NCBI RefSeq assembly: GCF_019393635.1
Contig: NC_057863.1
Coordinates: 644,339,306-644,403,305, forward strand
Source: Dromiciops gliroides
Lineage: Eukaryota; Chordata; Mammalia; Microbiotheria; Microbiotheriidae
Direction: 5' to 3'
DNA: 64,000 nucleotides
Shown in pieces: positions 63,795 through 64,000 of this stretch. Under the pieces are notes generated by a model. The model was not told the DNA's origin and did no database searches. It was given only the letters and a program-made list of their open reading frames with translations. The position numbers and the translations under genes were made by a program. The first letter of the stretch is position 1. Each line of letters starts with the position of its first letter.

Positions 63795-64000
63795 ATTGTA
63801 GACTCTATTAAGAGAACCTGGATAGCACCAGGTGTGACTAATACAGCATCTCGAATCTGCTCGGGCTGTTCCACATGTCAGTCTTATAATCAGTATGCTT
63901 TTAAGGCCAAAGCTTATGGAGGGCGTCCCCTAGCATATACACCTTTTGAGCACTTACAAATTGATTATATTACTATGCCAAAAGCAGGACATTATAAATT
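63795..64000 (+). pseudogene. pol: Integrase fragment of the second retrovirus (open to window edge)
   Basis: An open frame with the second half of a zinc region (ICSGCSTCQSYN) and the start of the catalytic core (EHLQIDYITMPKAGHY), including the first catalytic Asp. It is joined directly to gag-derived sequence. Confidence 0.7.

Larger units (their letters stand above)
62923..64000 (+). mobile_element. Second class-I endogenous retrovirus, left end (runs off the window)
   Basis: The LTR is 62923-63333 (411 bp, TGTAATGATTGGAATGACG to AATTACACA, AATAAA at 63262-63267), in the family of the solo LTRs at 27189 and 49092. A primer-binding site starts at 63337. A gag-like start at 63460 is followed by integrase-like sequence from about 63800, so most of gag and pol is deleted. 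It is inserted in intron 4 of unit 5. Confidence 0.85.

Overview
This is eukaryotic (mammalian) DNA, almost certainly from a marsupial. The evidence is dozens of copies of a tRNA-headed SINE whose sense strand starts GGGGCAGCTAGGTGGC and ends in poly-A, a second MIR/Mar1-like SINE, many L1 fragments, an L2-like fragment and several class-I (gammaretrovirus-like) LTR families. The species cannot be fixed from the sequence alone.

The only host genes visible are a tandem array of cytochrome P450 CYP2A-like genes, all on the minus strand, so transcription runs right to left. Unit 1 (exon 1 at 1335-1514) has an intact first exon and leaves the window on the left. Unit 2 (21981-24670) is a pseudogene holding only exons 1, 2 and 9. 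Unit 4 (26206-28280) is a relic with exons 4 and 5. Unit 3 (39198-58549) has all nine exons with canonical exon lengths, GT-AG junctions and open frames; it predicts a 495-residue P450 with the haem cysteine at residue 439. Unit 5 (60249-62809) is a relic with exon 5 and a truncated exon 9. The 3' flanks of units 2 and 3 (about 18.9-22.2 kb and 35.9-39.4 kb) are clearly paralogous, so the array grew by segmental duplication.

The array is riddled with retroviral insertions. A 7.3-kb gammaretrovirus-like provirus (50869-58191) lies antisense in intron 1 of the intact gene. Its two 597-bp LTRs look identical and are flanked by the 4-bp target duplication AAGG. It has a frameshifted gag, a TGA between gag and pro-pol in the same frame, a 777-residue pro-RT-RNase H frame, an integrase with two internal stops, and only the membrane-anchor end of env. 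Solo LTRs with 4-bp target duplications lie at 20357-21002, 27189-27561, 37198-37776 and 49092-49269. A second, different provirus starts at 62923 and runs off the right edge; a deletion joins its gag start to integrase.

The oddest object is at 26224-27142: an LTR element inserted in a CYP exon with a 4-bp target duplication, but with U5 ends at both termini (an inverted partial LTR on the left, polypurine tract plus complete LTR on the right). Other rearrangement marks are a fused inverted SINE pair at the unit 2/unit 4 boundary and a four-base microhomology at the exon 3-8 deletion of unit 2.

From 2 to 21 kb and from 28.7 to 35.7 kb the sequence is mostly L2, L1 and SINE remnants and microsatellites. 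No RNA genes, CRISPR arrays or non-P450 host genes were found.
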